Shown here: piece by piece, positions 15,464-24,703 of the stretch | Layout of the letters: every line of letters starts with the position of its first letter | Numbering within the stretch: the first letter of the stretch is position 1 | Source of the DNA: JAZOTM01 sp045657625 | GTDB lineage: Bacteria; Bacillota; Clostridia; Lachnospirales; Lachnospiraceae | Reading direction: 5' to 3' | DNA: 64,000 bases | Assembly (NCBI GenBank): GCA_045657625.1 | Contig: JAZOTM010000015.1 | Location: forward strand, 1 to 64,000 | Position numbers and translations under genes: made by a program | The notes under the pieces: model-generated | Told to the model about the DNA's origin: nothing | The model's database searches: none | Seen by the model: the letters and a program-made list of their open reading frames with translations, nothing else

Positions 15464-16616
15464 ATAGTGCCACTCCTTTCTTCAAACGATCCATACCATC
15501 TTCCACAAGACGTTTGGGACACGCTAAATTAATTCGCAAAAATCCGGTTCCGGAAGCTCCGTATTCCGATCCGTTTGCAAGATACAAACCGGTTTTTTCT
15601 CTTAGGAAATCTGCAAATGCATCGCAATCTTCTCCCAATCCATGAATATCTACCCAAAGCAAGTAGGTTGCTTCTCCATGAATCACCTGAAATTCCGGTA
15701 TCTCCTTTTTTATAAAGTTTTCTGCATATGCACGATTTTCCGCCAAATACTGATTCAATTCGTTGAGCCAAGGCTCTCCCTTGGTAAGAGCCGCTACCGT
15801 TCCCGGAATTGCAAACGCATTGGGCTCTGCTACTTCATCCGTATTTAAGCCTCTCCATATTTTATGTCTTAACACCGGATTCTTAGAGAATACAGCTGCA
15901 CTTTGCAAACCTGCCAAATTAAAACATTTGCTTGCCGCAATCGCAGTCAAGCTTATTTCTTCACAAGTCTCAGATGCTGCTGCAAAAGGAATATATTCTT
16001 TTCCGGGCAACGTGATATCACAATGAATCTCATCCGATAATACAATGACATGATGCTTTTTACAAATATCACCAATTCGCTGCAAAGTCTCTCGATCCCA
16101 GATTTTTCCCACCGGGTTGTGCGGATTGCAGAAAATCAACATGGTGGTTTGCGGATTCTCACATTTCGTTTCAAAATCCTCCCAGTCAATGTCATACGCC
16201 CCGTTTTCGTAACGCAAAGGGGATTCTAAAATATTTCTGCCATTGTTGCGAATAGAATTGTAAAAAATATTATATACAGGAGTAATAATCAAAACATTTT
16301 CTGCCGGAGTTGTCAGCTTTCGAACCGCAGAGGAAAGAACCGGAATGACTCCAGTGGCAAAAACCAGATTTTCTTTTCCAATCTCGTAATGGTGCCGTTT
16401 TTTCCACCAATTCTCATAACTTTCTGCCCATGTGTCCGGAATTTCATGATAGCCAAAAATACCTTCTTTGGCACGTTCTACAATTGCTTCTTCAATTTCC
16501 GGCGCCGTCAAAAAATCCATATCCGCAACCCACATAGGCAATTCTCCTTCCGGAATTTCCCATTTCATTGCATGATATTTTCTTCGATCCCCTAAAGTTT
16601 CAAAATCATAGGTCAT
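15444..16616 (-). CDS. PatB/MalY-type aminotransferase, probable cystathionine beta-lyase
   Basis: A PLP fold-type I enzyme of 390 residues. The start YDFETLGDRRKYHAMKWE followed by LPMWVADMDF is the MalY/PatB hallmark. The PLP lysine is in TAIAASKCFNLAGLQSA, and FCNPHNPVGKIW and the C-terminal arginine in GFLRINLACP are present. Members cleave C-S bonds of cystathionine or cysteine to give homocysteine or sulfide, ammonia and pyruvate. The ATG has AAGGA upstream. It sits between a DUF3737 gene and the small helical protein and is probably in one operon with both. Confidence 0.9.
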   Translation of the reverse strand: MTYDFETLGDRRKYHAMKWEIPEGELPMWVADMDFLTAPEIEEAIVERAKEGIFGYHEIPDTWAESYENWWKKRHHYEIGKENLVFATGVIPVLSSAVRKLTTPAENVLIITPVYNIFYNSIRNNGRNILESPLRYENGAYDIDWEDFETKCENPQTTMLIFCNPHNPVGKIWDRETLQRIGDICKKHHVIVLSDEIHCDITLPGKEYIPFAAASETCEEISLTAIAASKCFNLAGLQSAAVFSKNPVLRHKIWRGLNTDEVAEPNAFAIPGTVAALTKGEPWLNELNQYLAENRAYAENFIKKEIPEFQVIHGEATYLLWVDIHGLGEDCDAFADFLREKTGLYLANGSEYGASGTGFLRINLACPKRLVEDGMDRLKKGVALYEECRK

Positions 16617-16622
16617 GGTTCC

Positions 16623-17468
16623 TTATTCTCCCTTTTTGCAAATAATTGTGGTCTTGGAAGGATCAATCTTATCTTTTTCCAAAATCAACTCCTGAATGCT
16701 TTCCGCTTCGATACGACCTTCCGATGGATTCAAAACACTGGTAATATCAGACGAAATCTCTGCATCTACCGTAGAATATTCAAAAGCTAAAGTCGTATTG
16801 ATTAATTTACAATTTCTCATAACCAGGTTGTCAATATAACAGAGTCCCTGAAGAGATTCAATGGTACAGTTGATTAAGGTTAAATTCTTTGCATTCCATC
16901 CCAAATATTCTCCGGAAATGAAGGAATCATATACGGTGACATTTTCCGTATTCCAAAATGCATCCTTGGACAACAATTTGGAATTACGAATTTCCAAGTT
17001 CTTTACGCCATCAAAACTGTAATTTCCAACCAAAGTGAAATTATCTAATTTCATATTTTCGGAATCTAAGGCAAAGTAATCACCGGTTGCCTGTACGTTT
17101 TTCATGGTAACGTTCTTGCAATGCCATAAAGTTTCTGCAGCATCAGAAAAATCTACATTTTCTAATTCTACACCATCGCATCTGCGGAATCCCTTAGGTG
17201 CCTGATAAACCGTATCTTTCACAGAAATATGATCGGTATACCAAATTCCGGCTCTTGCCATTTCAAAAAAGGCACTGTCTTTTACCTTTACATTCTTGCT
17301 ATACCAAAGCGGATATTTCCAACGGAATAGGGTATTGTCAATATCCAGATTTTCACTTTCTTTTAAAGGAGATTCTCCTTCTCCAAATACGGTGTCTGTG
17401 ATATGTAAATCTTTGCTATGGAAAAGAGAACGCTCTCCTGTTAACATTTGTCCTTTAATTTCTTTCAT
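16623..17468 (-). CDS. DUF3737 family beta-helix protein
   Basis: A 281-residue protein composed of repeats of about 20 residues in which aromatic and aliphatic positions recur (LWHCKNVTMKNVQATGDYF, FWNTENVTVYDSFISGEYL). This predicts a right-handed beta helix and matches DUF3737. There is no signal peptide or membrane span, so it is cytosolic. The family has no established function. The ATG has CGGAGG upstream. The gene stops six bases before the lyase start. Confidence 0.85.
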   Translation of the reverse strand: MKEIKGQMLTGERSLFHSKDLHITDTVFGEGESPLKESENLDIDNTLFRWKYPLWYSKNVKVKDSAFFEMARAGIWYTDHISVKDTVYQAPKGFRRCDGVELENVDFSDAAETLWHCKNVTMKNVQATGDYFALDSENMKLDNFTLVGNYSFDGVKNLEIRNSKLLSKDAFWNTENVTVYDSFISGEYLGWNAKNLTLINCTIESLQGLCYIDNLVMRNCKLINTTLAFEYSTVDAEISSDITSVLNPSEGRIEAESIQELILEKDKIDPSKTTIICKKGE

Positions 17469-17558
17469 AAATTACCTCCGATTGATCGATACAACATGTT
17501 TCAGCCTTATCCTATTCTCTTTTATTACAAATAACAAATACTTATATTACATACCCAC

Positions 17559-18737
17559 CTATTCATTTTTTGCATAGATGAATCTTTTCTGCATAGATAC
17601 AGAGATACAAGCCAGTACAAATCCCAAAGCAGATAAGCAAATTCCTGCCAACAACATTGCGCGAATTCCATAATGGGTGATAAAAAATCCTCCAATAAGA
17701 TTTCCCGCCACCAGAGCTCCGGTAATCACCATACTCATCATCGATTGGCCAGCTCCCTTATCTGCGTCGTCCATGGACTCATTGGCATAATATACTGACA
17801 TACTCACCACCAGGGCAAAAGCCACCATTTGTAAACATTGGATTCCATATATCATCCAAACGGAGGTAGCCTTTAAATACAGCACCCCTCTTACCACATG
17901 ACCTACGCAAGCAATCGTCAAAAAAGTGGACGCTTTCCAACGCTTTAATAACCAATTGGCCAAAAACATCACCGGCAGTTCCGCTACTGCTGCAATGGCC
18001 AGTGCATTTCCTAAACTTCCATTGTCTCCTCCAACGCCTTCCATAATAAGCAACATATAATTGGTATACATATTGTGAAAGGTAGTAACCAATAAACAAG
18101 CGAGCGCCATCACAAAGAATGCCGGATACTTTTGCAGCAATGAAGTGCTACTTTTTTTCTTTTCCTCCTGCTTCTCCGACATCTCCTCCCCCTGCAGGAT
18201 TGGAAATGTCGCCACGACGCCCAACAACAAACCATTGATCACAGCGCCTACCACCAAAATAACATGAATATCAAACAAAGCAATCAAGCGCCCGAGAAAC
18301 ACCGCCATTATGGCATAAGCCAAGGATCCCAGTCCTCTGGCGACCCCAAAATTTAAGTTTTCCCCTCGATTCACATAGTAGAAGCCGGAATAATTGACCA
18401 AAGTCAACATGGTGCTAATCAACATATAATATAGTCCAAAGAAAAGCCCCGCTGTCACTGTTGTTCGTAGGAAAAACAAAAGAACCAGCAGCAATTCCAT
18501 ACTTCCTCCCAAAATAAAAAACGGAATTTTCCAATTGTGCCGTATACTTCGGTCCAAATACCTTCCAATCATAGGTTGTAACGCCGTTGCCAATAAGCAA
18601 AAAACGGCCGTAAAAATACCAATGGCCTGTGTACTATACCCATATTCCAAATAATAGGAGGTACAGTATCCCCAGGCCACGCTAATTTGCATCCAATATA
18701 AGCTTTGCAAAAGTCCATACTTTGTCGAAATCTTCAT
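17559..18737 (-). CDS. MFS transporter, sugar/nucleoside symporter type
   Basis: A 392-residue protein with 12 predicted membrane segments and a central cytoplasmic loop (EEMSEKQEEKKKSSTS). The inter-helix motif IGRYLDRSIRH fits the MFS A-motif region, and the fold resembles the LacY/NupG-like MFS_1_like group. GGGGAG precedes the ATG. It lies downstream of the GPH carrier and the YihQ-like GH31 gene on the same strand, so an operon for uptake of a glycoside is likely. The substrate is not readable. Confidence 0.8.
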   Translation of the reverse strand: MKISTKYGLLQSLYWMQISVAWGYCTSYYLEYGYSTQAIGIFTAVFCLLATALQPMIGRYLDRSIRHNWKIPFFILGGSMELLLVLLFFLRTTVTAGLFFGLYYMLISTMLTLVNYSGFYYVNRGENLNFGVARGLGSLAYAIMAVFLGRLIALFDIHVILVVGAVINGLLLGVVATFPILQGEEMSEKQEEKKKSSTSLLQKYPAFFVMALACLLVTTFHNMYTNYMLLIMEGVGGDNGSLGNALAIAAVAELPVMFLANWLLKRWKASTFLTIACVGHVVRGVLYLKATSVWMIYGIQCLQMVAFALVVSMSVYYANESMDDADKGAGQSMMSMVITGALVAGNLIGGFFITHYGIRAMLLAGICLSALGFVLACISVSMQKRFIYAKNE

Positions 18738-18813
18738 TGAAAACTCCCCATATCTTCTGATTCAAATTCTCTTCTTCATCATACTCTATATGGAGAATTC
18801 TGAAAATAGATTT

Positions 18814-20292
18814 CTAACCTTTTAAACGCAAAGCATTTTCACTCTTCCAAAGATTTTCATAAGAAAATCCGGTTACTTTCTCACAGATTTTCTTTTCTTC
18901 CTCTGTAATTACCGAAGTATCTTCCCCTTTTCTACGTGCAATTTCCTTACGAATGACTTCAAATTCGTGCTTCGTAATTGGGAAATAAATCGTAATTGCC
19001 AAGGTGATTCCCATAAGAATCAACTGTGCAAATACGTAGATATAAGCAATTCCACTTTGCACTGCCAAAATCTGTCTTCCCCCTGCTGCCGCAATGGTTT
19101 CATCATATCCAATGAGCGTCAAAAGCACACCAATAATGGCAGAAGAAAGTCCGGTAGCGATTTTTCTGGTAAAAGTAGCCATTCCGGAGCAAGTACCGGA
19201 ACGATTCATCGTCGTAATCAATTCATCCACATCTACCATATCAGATAGAATCGCATAAATGCTGGCTGAAGTGGCTGCCATACCGATTCCAATGATAAAT
19301 GACAATAACAAAATAATGGTAAAATTCGCTCCTTCATAGGAGAAAAACAGCATACAGAAGGTCGCAATCATACGAATGGGAGTCGCCACCAAAATCGGGA
19401 ATTTCTTGGAAGTTCTGGCAACCACCGGAACAAACAAGATCATGCCCAAAAACTGGGAAAGCAAAATCACACCCATAAGCAAGGTAAAATTACCTCCTCC
19501 GTAAGCATTTAATACATCATCCACATAATACACCGCAAGTCCTGTCACAAAATCTGCTGCCGCTTGACCAAAAATAAAAATTCCAATAAACAAACGGAAC
19601 GAATGATTCTTATAAACAGTCAAGGACTGGGTAAAGGTTTCGGCCATTGTAATTTTTCGTACTTCCTTTTCCTTTTCCCAAGTACCTGCAAAGGTAATCA
19701 AAATACAGACAAAGAACAAAATGGCAAAAATGACTGCTACTCGAAAATATTGAGATGCCTCTGTATTGTCACGAATCATCAACGTCGGAATTAATCCTGC
19801 TAAAATAGCTCCAAAGGAAGAAAAAATCATACGAATTCCGGAAAACTTGCCGCGCAACGTATAATCCTCCACCATATCCGGCAACAAGCCATTATACGGT
19901 ACCATCACCACAGTAAATCCTGTTGAAAAGCACATATACATCAACACATAAAAAGCGTACTGTGCAGCTCCCTCATAGGGAATCCACAAAAGCAAAAAAG
20001 TAATTGCTGAAATAATACTTCCCACCAGCATATAGAATCGTTTGGGTCCCAATTTTGATTTGGTACGATCTGCTATATTTCCCATCATAGGGTCCGTAAC
20101 GGCATCCCATATTTTACCAATAAAAGGAATGGTACCTGCCAATGCCGGTGACATACCCAACGCCTTTGTCAAAAACACAGTGAAAAAAGTACTGATAATT
20201 ACAAAGGCACCGCCTCCGTAGATGTCCGCAAATCCATAAAAAACCTTGGACATCGGACGGTTTTGTCTTCTTTCCAATTCTTTTTTATCCAT
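18814..20292 (-). CDS. GPH-family glycoside/cation symporter
   Basis: A 492-residue glycoside-pentoside-hexuronide family MFS carrier with 12 membrane segments. The N-terminus SKVFYGFADIYGGGAFVI, then DAVTDPMMGNIADRTKSKLGPKR, is the GPH signature. The hydrophilic C-terminus (RKEIARRKGEDT onward) is typical. Cation-coupled sugar uptake is expected. In E. coli the sulfoquinovose carriers YihO/YihP are GPH members beside yihQ; here too the gene sits next to a YihQ-type GH31, 58 bases downstream of it. Confidence 0.9.
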   Translation of the reverse strand: MDKKELERRQNRPMSKVFYGFADIYGGGAFVIISTFFTVFLTKALGMSPALAGTIPFIGKIWDAVTDPMMGNIADRTKSKLGPKRFYMLVGSIISAITFLLLWIPYEGAAQYAFYVLMYMCFSTGFTVVMVPYNGLLPDMVEDYTLRGKFSGIRMIFSSFGAILAGLIPTLMIRDNTEASQYFRVAVIFAILFFVCILITFAGTWEKEKEVRKITMAETFTQSLTVYKNHSFRLFIGIFIFGQAAADFVTGLAVYYVDDVLNAYGGGNFTLLMGVILLSQFLGMILFVPVVARTSKKFPILVATPIRMIATFCMLFFSYEGANFTIILLLSFIIGIGMAATSASIYAILSDMVDVDELITTMNRSGTCSGMATFTRKIATGLSSAIIGVLLTLIGYDETIAAAGGRQILAVQSGIAYIYVFAQLILMGITLAITIYFPITKHEFEVIRKEIARRKGEDTSVITEEEKKICEKVTGFSYENLWKSENALRLKG

Positions 20293-20350
20293 ATTGTATC
20301 CCCCATCTTATATTGATTTCTACATTTCTTCGAAATCAAATGTTTTGCTT

Positions 20351-22333
20351 TTATAACCCCAAAATTTGCTTTAATAAATCTTCTTGGTCTCCACCTACCC
20401 GTAGGAACACCGGCGGCATTCCAATCGGTGCAGCTACTTCATAGACTCCACCTTCATAAATATCTCCGTGATAGATATCCATCCATGTATCCTGTGGAAA
20501 ATAAACGCTACGTGACAAAGCCCCTTCCTTGATCACCGGCGCCACCAATAAATCTCGTCCCAACAAGTACTCTGTTTTTTCCACATAGGCCTTCTCCTCC
20601 TCATAATGGTAAAACAAAGGTCTCATAACCGGGATTCCATGCTTGGCATTCTCTTCCACGCATAGCTGTAAATACGGCTTTAATGCTTCATGCCGTTTCG
20701 AACACCGGGCAGTAAACTCAATGGTTTCCTGATCTGCATCAAATTGCACATCATTCACCGGCTGGTTTCCCTCATGGGTACGAAGCAGCGGCGAAAAAAT
20801 GTTCATTTCCATCCAACGCAACAACAATTCTTTGCTCCGTTTCATATGCATCACCGTGGTATAACCACCTACGTCTGAGTGCGCGATTCCAAATCCACTC
20901 ATAGCCAAAGATAAAGTCGCCGGTATGACGGAAGGCAAACCATCATCCACAGACCAATCCACATGCTGATCTCCGGTCCACATCATTGGAGAGGCAGTCA
21001 ATGTGCCGGTGTAGCCTGCCCTTGTAAAGAAAAAAACTTCTCCCTTTGCCCCACATTCTTCAATTGCCTCTGCATTGAGTTTTGCCCAAATTGCCGGCCA
21101 TTCATTGTGCACTTTTTCCGGATCTTCTCCACTGTGTAAAACGGCATCCACAGGCAAATATTCTCCAAAATCTGCCATCCAACCACTCATACCCATGCCA
21201 ATCATATTTTCTTTAATCAAAGACTTGTACCATTCGTACGCCTTGGGATTTGTAAAATCCACCATGGCTGCAGGAAAGGTCGTAATCGTAACTAGGTAAT
21301 CCTCTCCATTTTTGTCTTTGACACAGTAGCCTTCTTTTTTAGCTGTTTGATATAATTCTTTTTCTAATGCGATAAAAGGATTGATATATCCGAGAAACCG
21401 TATTCCCCGGTTCTTCCATTCCGGGATTTTACGATCCAGATCTTTATATAAAACAGAATCCCACTCCCAATTCCACATTACTTGATAGCCAAATCCGGTC
21501 TTTCTGCATCCGCACCAGTCTTGTGACCATACACCGCATACTTTTCCGCCCGCATCTTCTACCTTTTTTATCTTCTCCTCAATCACTTCGGTACCTTCCT
21601 GAATGGCCAAAATCACCCCATCATAAAGCCAATCCGGCAGGTTTTGTTGTCTTCCCAAGGTCTTTGTCAATTTACCGGAAAGTTCTGCAAAGGAATTTGC
21701 CTTTTCCATAATCAAATCCAACGGTTCCTCTGTATGAAAGGTCACGCACTCCGGTCTACAAAAATCAAACTCCGCATAAGAACCGGTATTTACATGTACG
21801 TAATACTTGTCACTGGATACAAAAGTGGGTTGCACATAATAAGATTCATATTTGGAAAAAGGCAACACCTTCTCCGGCTTCTTTCCAAATAATTTTTCCC
21901 GAATCATCTTTTTTCCGATACGTCCGGCGTTTTGATGCTCGGCTACCCAAATTCGGACTTTTTCCCCTTTCAAGTCCAAAGTAGAGTAAGTTTCCCCACA
22001 GCCATAAATATGCTCCTTTGGATTGGTCGGAACCGTATAGGAAAAACGATTCCACTTGGCTCCCTTCGGCATTTGAAACTTCACAAATACCTTTCCGTCA
22101 CTCTCTGTCACAGACAAGCGATACGCTTCCTCCAAAACCCCATCTGAAAAAAGCAGTTCCAGTCCATCTGCATATGTCTGACTTCCGGTTTTTTTCAATC
22201 TGACATGTTGTCTTGTTTTGTCTTTATATGTAAAACTACCACGACTCATTTTAAAATCTTTTTCCCCAAGACCCACGGTACATTCTACATAATTCCAACT
22301 TTCCCTACGAATAAAAAAACCCCCTCTCGTCAA
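20351..22333 (-). CDS. GH31 alpha-glycosidase of the YihQ (sulfoquinovosidase) type
   Basis: A retaining alpha-glycosidase. The nucleophile is D388 in GWMADFGEYLP and the acid/base is D455 in MWTGDQHVDWS. By-eye numbering shows a constant offset of 17 from E. coli YihQ. Its substrate residues Q262, Q288, W304 and Y508 are kept as Q245, Q271, W287 and Y491, but R301 is Q284, so sulfonate recognition may be altered. Start is uncertain: TTG at 22333 lies in the operator and has no ribosome site. GAGAGGGGG lies 7 bases before an ATT codon at 22312, and the next ATG is at 22246. No signal peptide is seen, so it is cytosolic. It heads the transporter operon. Confidence 0.85.
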   Translation of the reverse strand: MTRGGFFIRRESWNYVECTVGLGEKDFKMSRGSFTYKDKTRQHVRLKKTGSQTYADGLELLFSDGVLEEAYRLSVTESDGKVFVKFQMPKGAKWNRFSYTVPTNPKEHIYGCGETYSTLDLKGEKVRIWVAEHQNAGRIGKKMIREKLFGKKPEKVLPFSKYESYYVQPTFVSSDKYYVHVNTGSYAEFDFCRPECVTFHTEEPLDLIMEKANSFAELSGKLTKTLGRQQNLPDWLYDGVILAIQEGTEVIEEKIKKVEDAGGKVCGVWSQDWCGCRKTGFGYQVMWNWEWDSVLYKDLDRKIPEWKNRGIRFLGYINPFIALEKELYQTAKKEGYCVKDKNGEDYLVTITTFPAAMVDFTNPKAYEWYKSLIKENMIGMGMSGWMADFGEYLPVDAVLHSGEDPEKVHNEWPAIWAKLNAEAIEECGAKGEVFFFTRAGYTGTLTASPMMWTGDQHVDWSVDDGLPSVIPATLSLAMSGFGIAHSDVGGYTTVMHMKRSKELLLRWMEMNIFSPLLRTHEGNQPVNDVQFDADQETIEFTARCSKRHEALKPYLQLCVEENAKHGIPVMRPLFYHYEEEKAYVEKTEYLLGRDLLVAPVIKEGALSRSVYFPQDTWMDIYHGDIYEGGVYEVAAPIGMPPVFLRVGGDQEDLLKQILGL

Positions 22334-22382
22334 ATTAATTAAATTGTTTAATTAATTATAACATGAGGGGAATTTTTTTCAA
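22333..22382 (-). promoter_or_regulatory. Promoter and palindromic operator of the GH31-transporter operon
   Basis: TTGAAA (22377-22382), 16 bases, then TATAAT (22355-22360). A perfect palindrome with 11-bp arms AATTAATTAAA around TTG covers 22333-22357, overlapping the -10 and the start site. A repressor site is likely; no regulator gene is adjacent. Confidence 0.7.
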
Positions 22383-22388
22383 TCTTTT

Positions 22389-23999
22389 TTATGAAATCGG
22401 TAAAATTATTTTATACAAGGTACGATATTTGGGATTCTTGGATTCAACCAATTCAATAAAGCCACCATGGGCCTCTACGATACGCTTGGCAATTGCCATT
22501 CCCAAACCGCTGCCTTCCTTCGTGGTACGAGATTCATCTCCCACTGCAAAAGGCTTAAACACATTCTCTTTCAAATCCTCCGGTATACCCTTTCCATTAT
22601 CTCCCAGGCAAATCCACACCCGTTTTTCTTGGGTGCCCATAGATACATAAATCTCGGTACCTTTTTCATTGTGTTTTAGACTATTGGATATAATGTTTTC
22701 AAATACCCGCACCAGCTCCTTATCATCATATTCCGTGATAATGGGGCACTCCGGCAAATTGATTTCCAGTTCAAAACCAGCCAAATCAATCTCCTCATAT
22801 TTTGCTGCCAGGTATTCTCGTAAATACTCCACAATATTTCCTTTTTTCTTAGTCAGATGGTATTCCGGATGTTCCAGTTTACTATATTCATAAAAAGAGT
22901 TAATCAAATCCGACAATCGCTCAGATTTCTTTTCAATGGCATGCAAATATTTTTCCTGCTGTTCTTCCGATACTATACCATCAGCAATAGCCTTGGAATA
23001 CCCCTGAATCACTGTAATTGGGGTTTTCAAATCATGAGAAATATCTGCCAGCATTTTTTGCCGATCTTCCTCCAGGCTTCGTCTTTCCTTTTCACTCTTT
23101 TCCAAACGTCCTGTCATAGATACAAAATTTTCATATATGGTGCGAAATTCCCGGAATTTTGGAGTCTCTTTTAAAAGTCCCTGCTGCGCTTCCTTGCCGC
23201 TTTCATAGTCTTCCATAGCTTTTCCCAGCTTGCGCAAGGGTACCACAATCTGCAAATTCATACGAAAAGCCGTAATAGCCAACACCAACACAAAAACCCC
23301 CACCAGGGCACTGAGAACCAAATTGGTCACCAGGTCATATCTGGAATAGGGGGAAGTAGCAGATTCATCCAAATGTAAAATCAAATATCTGTTTTCCCCA
23401 TCTGTGGTGGTATATTCAAATTTTTGAATCTGATTTCCATCATTGGTAAATCCGCTTAAGTATTCTAATTTTGTATCATCCAGCTGCAAATCCTCAATTT
23501 CCTTGGAAGAAAAAACCACATTCTGCTCCGGGTCCAAGACAATCAAAGTATCCATAAAGTAATCATCCAAGTAAATAGACTCATTCTCATAAGCCCTATA
23601 CATTTCAATGACAATATTGTAGTCATCCTCTTCTGCCTTCACATAGTTGGTAATAATATAAGCCCCTTCATTGTAATTCGGAATATAGCTTAACAACTCT
23701 GTGGTGTAGGAAGTTCCCACTTTTTCATTATCTGTATAAATCAAACTACCTGTTTCATCCAAAACCTCAATATAGGATTTGCCTTTCACACCGGAGTATT
23801 TCAGTGCTTCGTAATTCTCTTCCTGTAAAACGGACAATTGCGCATCCACATCAAAGGCCTTGCTGTTTAACATTTTATTGAAGAGATAAGTATCTGCCTG
23901 ATCCAACACTACCTCAAACAATACAAAGGCCACAATGACCAAGATGAGGAAATTTCGAATCAAATAAAAAAATACACTATCAAATTTCCACTTTTTCAA
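22389..23999 (-). CDS. Sensor histidine kinase
   Basis: The protein has 536 residues. Two membrane segments (about 12-32 and 228-248) flank an extracytoplasmic domain of about 190 residues. HAMP, HisKA (H in MLADISHDLKTPITVIQGY) and HATPase_c (NIISNSLKHN, GDNGKGIP, GSGLGMAIAKRI) follow. The ORF starts 20 bases inside the response-regulator gene. It is the last gene of an operon with a MacAB-like exporter and its regulator, so it probably senses the exported or damaging compound, such as an antimicrobial peptide. Confidence 0.9.
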   Translation of the reverse strand: MKKWKFDSVFFYLIRNFLILVIVAFVLFEVVLDQADTYLFNKMLNSKAFDVDAQLSVLQEENYEALKYSGVKGKSYIEVLDETGSLIYTDNEKVGTSYTTELLSYIPNYNEGAYIITNYVKAEEDDYNIVIEMYRAYENESIYLDDYFMDTLIVLDPEQNVVFSSKEIEDLQLDDTKLEYLSGFTNDGNQIQKFEYTTTDGENRYLILHLDESATSPYSRYDLVTNLVLSALVGVFVLVLAITAFRMNLQIVVPLRKLGKAMEDYESGKEAQQGLLKETPKFREFRTIYENFVSMTGRLEKSEKERRSLEEDRQKMLADISHDLKTPITVIQGYSKAIADGIVSEEQQEKYLHAIEKKSERLSDLINSFYEYSKLEHPEYHLTKKKGNIVEYLREYLAAKYEEIDLAGFELEINLPECPIITEYDDKELVRVFENIISNSLKHNEKGTEIYVSMGTQEKRVWICLGDNGKGIPEDLKENVFKPFAVGDESRTTKEGSGLGMAIAKRIVEAHGGFIELVESKNPKYRTLYKIILPIS

Positions 24000-24684
24000 T
24001 TTTGTATCCTAGCCCCCTGACGGTTTTCAAATATTTCGGGTTTCTGGTATCTTCTTCTATTTTTTCACGAAGTTTACTGATATGTACCATCATGGTGTTA
24101 TCATCACTGGAAAAGAATTCACCATTCACCTGTTCATAAATTTGCGTTCTGGTAAACACCCTTCCCGGACTTTTCATCAGCATGGCTAAGATTTTATATT
24201 CCATAGGAGTCAAGATAATCTCCTGATCTCCTTTCGTTAATATAAAGTTTTTAGTATCCAGCGCCAACTCTCCAACGCGAATCACGTCATCGTCTGCCAC
24301 CGGCTTACTATCGTTCAACTGATAAAAACGTCGAAGGCTGGAATTCACACGAGCTACCACCTCTAAAGGATTAAAGGGCTTGGTGATATAATCATCCGCC
24401 CCTAAGTTCAATCCTAAAATCTTATCACTATCCTGATTTTTGGCTGACAAAATCAAAATAGGAATATTTCCCTTTTCCCGAATTTTTTTCGTCAATTCGT
24501 ATCCGTTTAACTCCGGCATCATAATATCTAAAATTGCCAGATCAGGTTTTTCCTTTAAAAAGAGGTCATAGGCTTCATTTCCGTTATTGCCTGCAACCAC
24601 CCAATATCCGGCATTTTCCAGATACAATTTCAGCAGTTCTACAATATCCTCATCATCTTCTGCCACCAAAATCTTATAACTCAT
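23980..24684 (-). CDS. OmpR-family response regulator
   Basis: The receiver domain has the phospho-Asp in DLAILDIMMPELNG and the conserved Lys in ADDYITKPFNP. The C-terminal winged helix has LTPMEYKILAMLMKSPGRVFTR and ends with KYLKTVRGLGYKIE. The ATG at 24684 is chosen for GGAG 7 bases upstream; a longer frame would run into the permease gene. Partner of the kinase whose gene overlaps its 3' end. It probably drives its own exporter operon, but no site was confirmed. Confidence 0.95.
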   Translation of the reverse strand: MSYKILVAEDDEDIVELLKLYLENAGYWVVAGNNGNEAYDLFLKEKPDLAILDIMMPELNGYELTKKIREKGNIPILILSAKNQDSDKILGLNLGADDYITKPFNPLEVVARVNSSLRRFYQLNDSKPVADDDVIRVGELALDTKNFILTKGDQEIILTPMEYKILAMLMKSPGRVFTRTQIYEQVNGEFFSSDDNTMMVHISKLREKIEEDTRNPKYLKTVRGLGYKIEKVEI

Positions 24685-24703
24685 ATAGGACTCCGTTTCT
24701 TTT

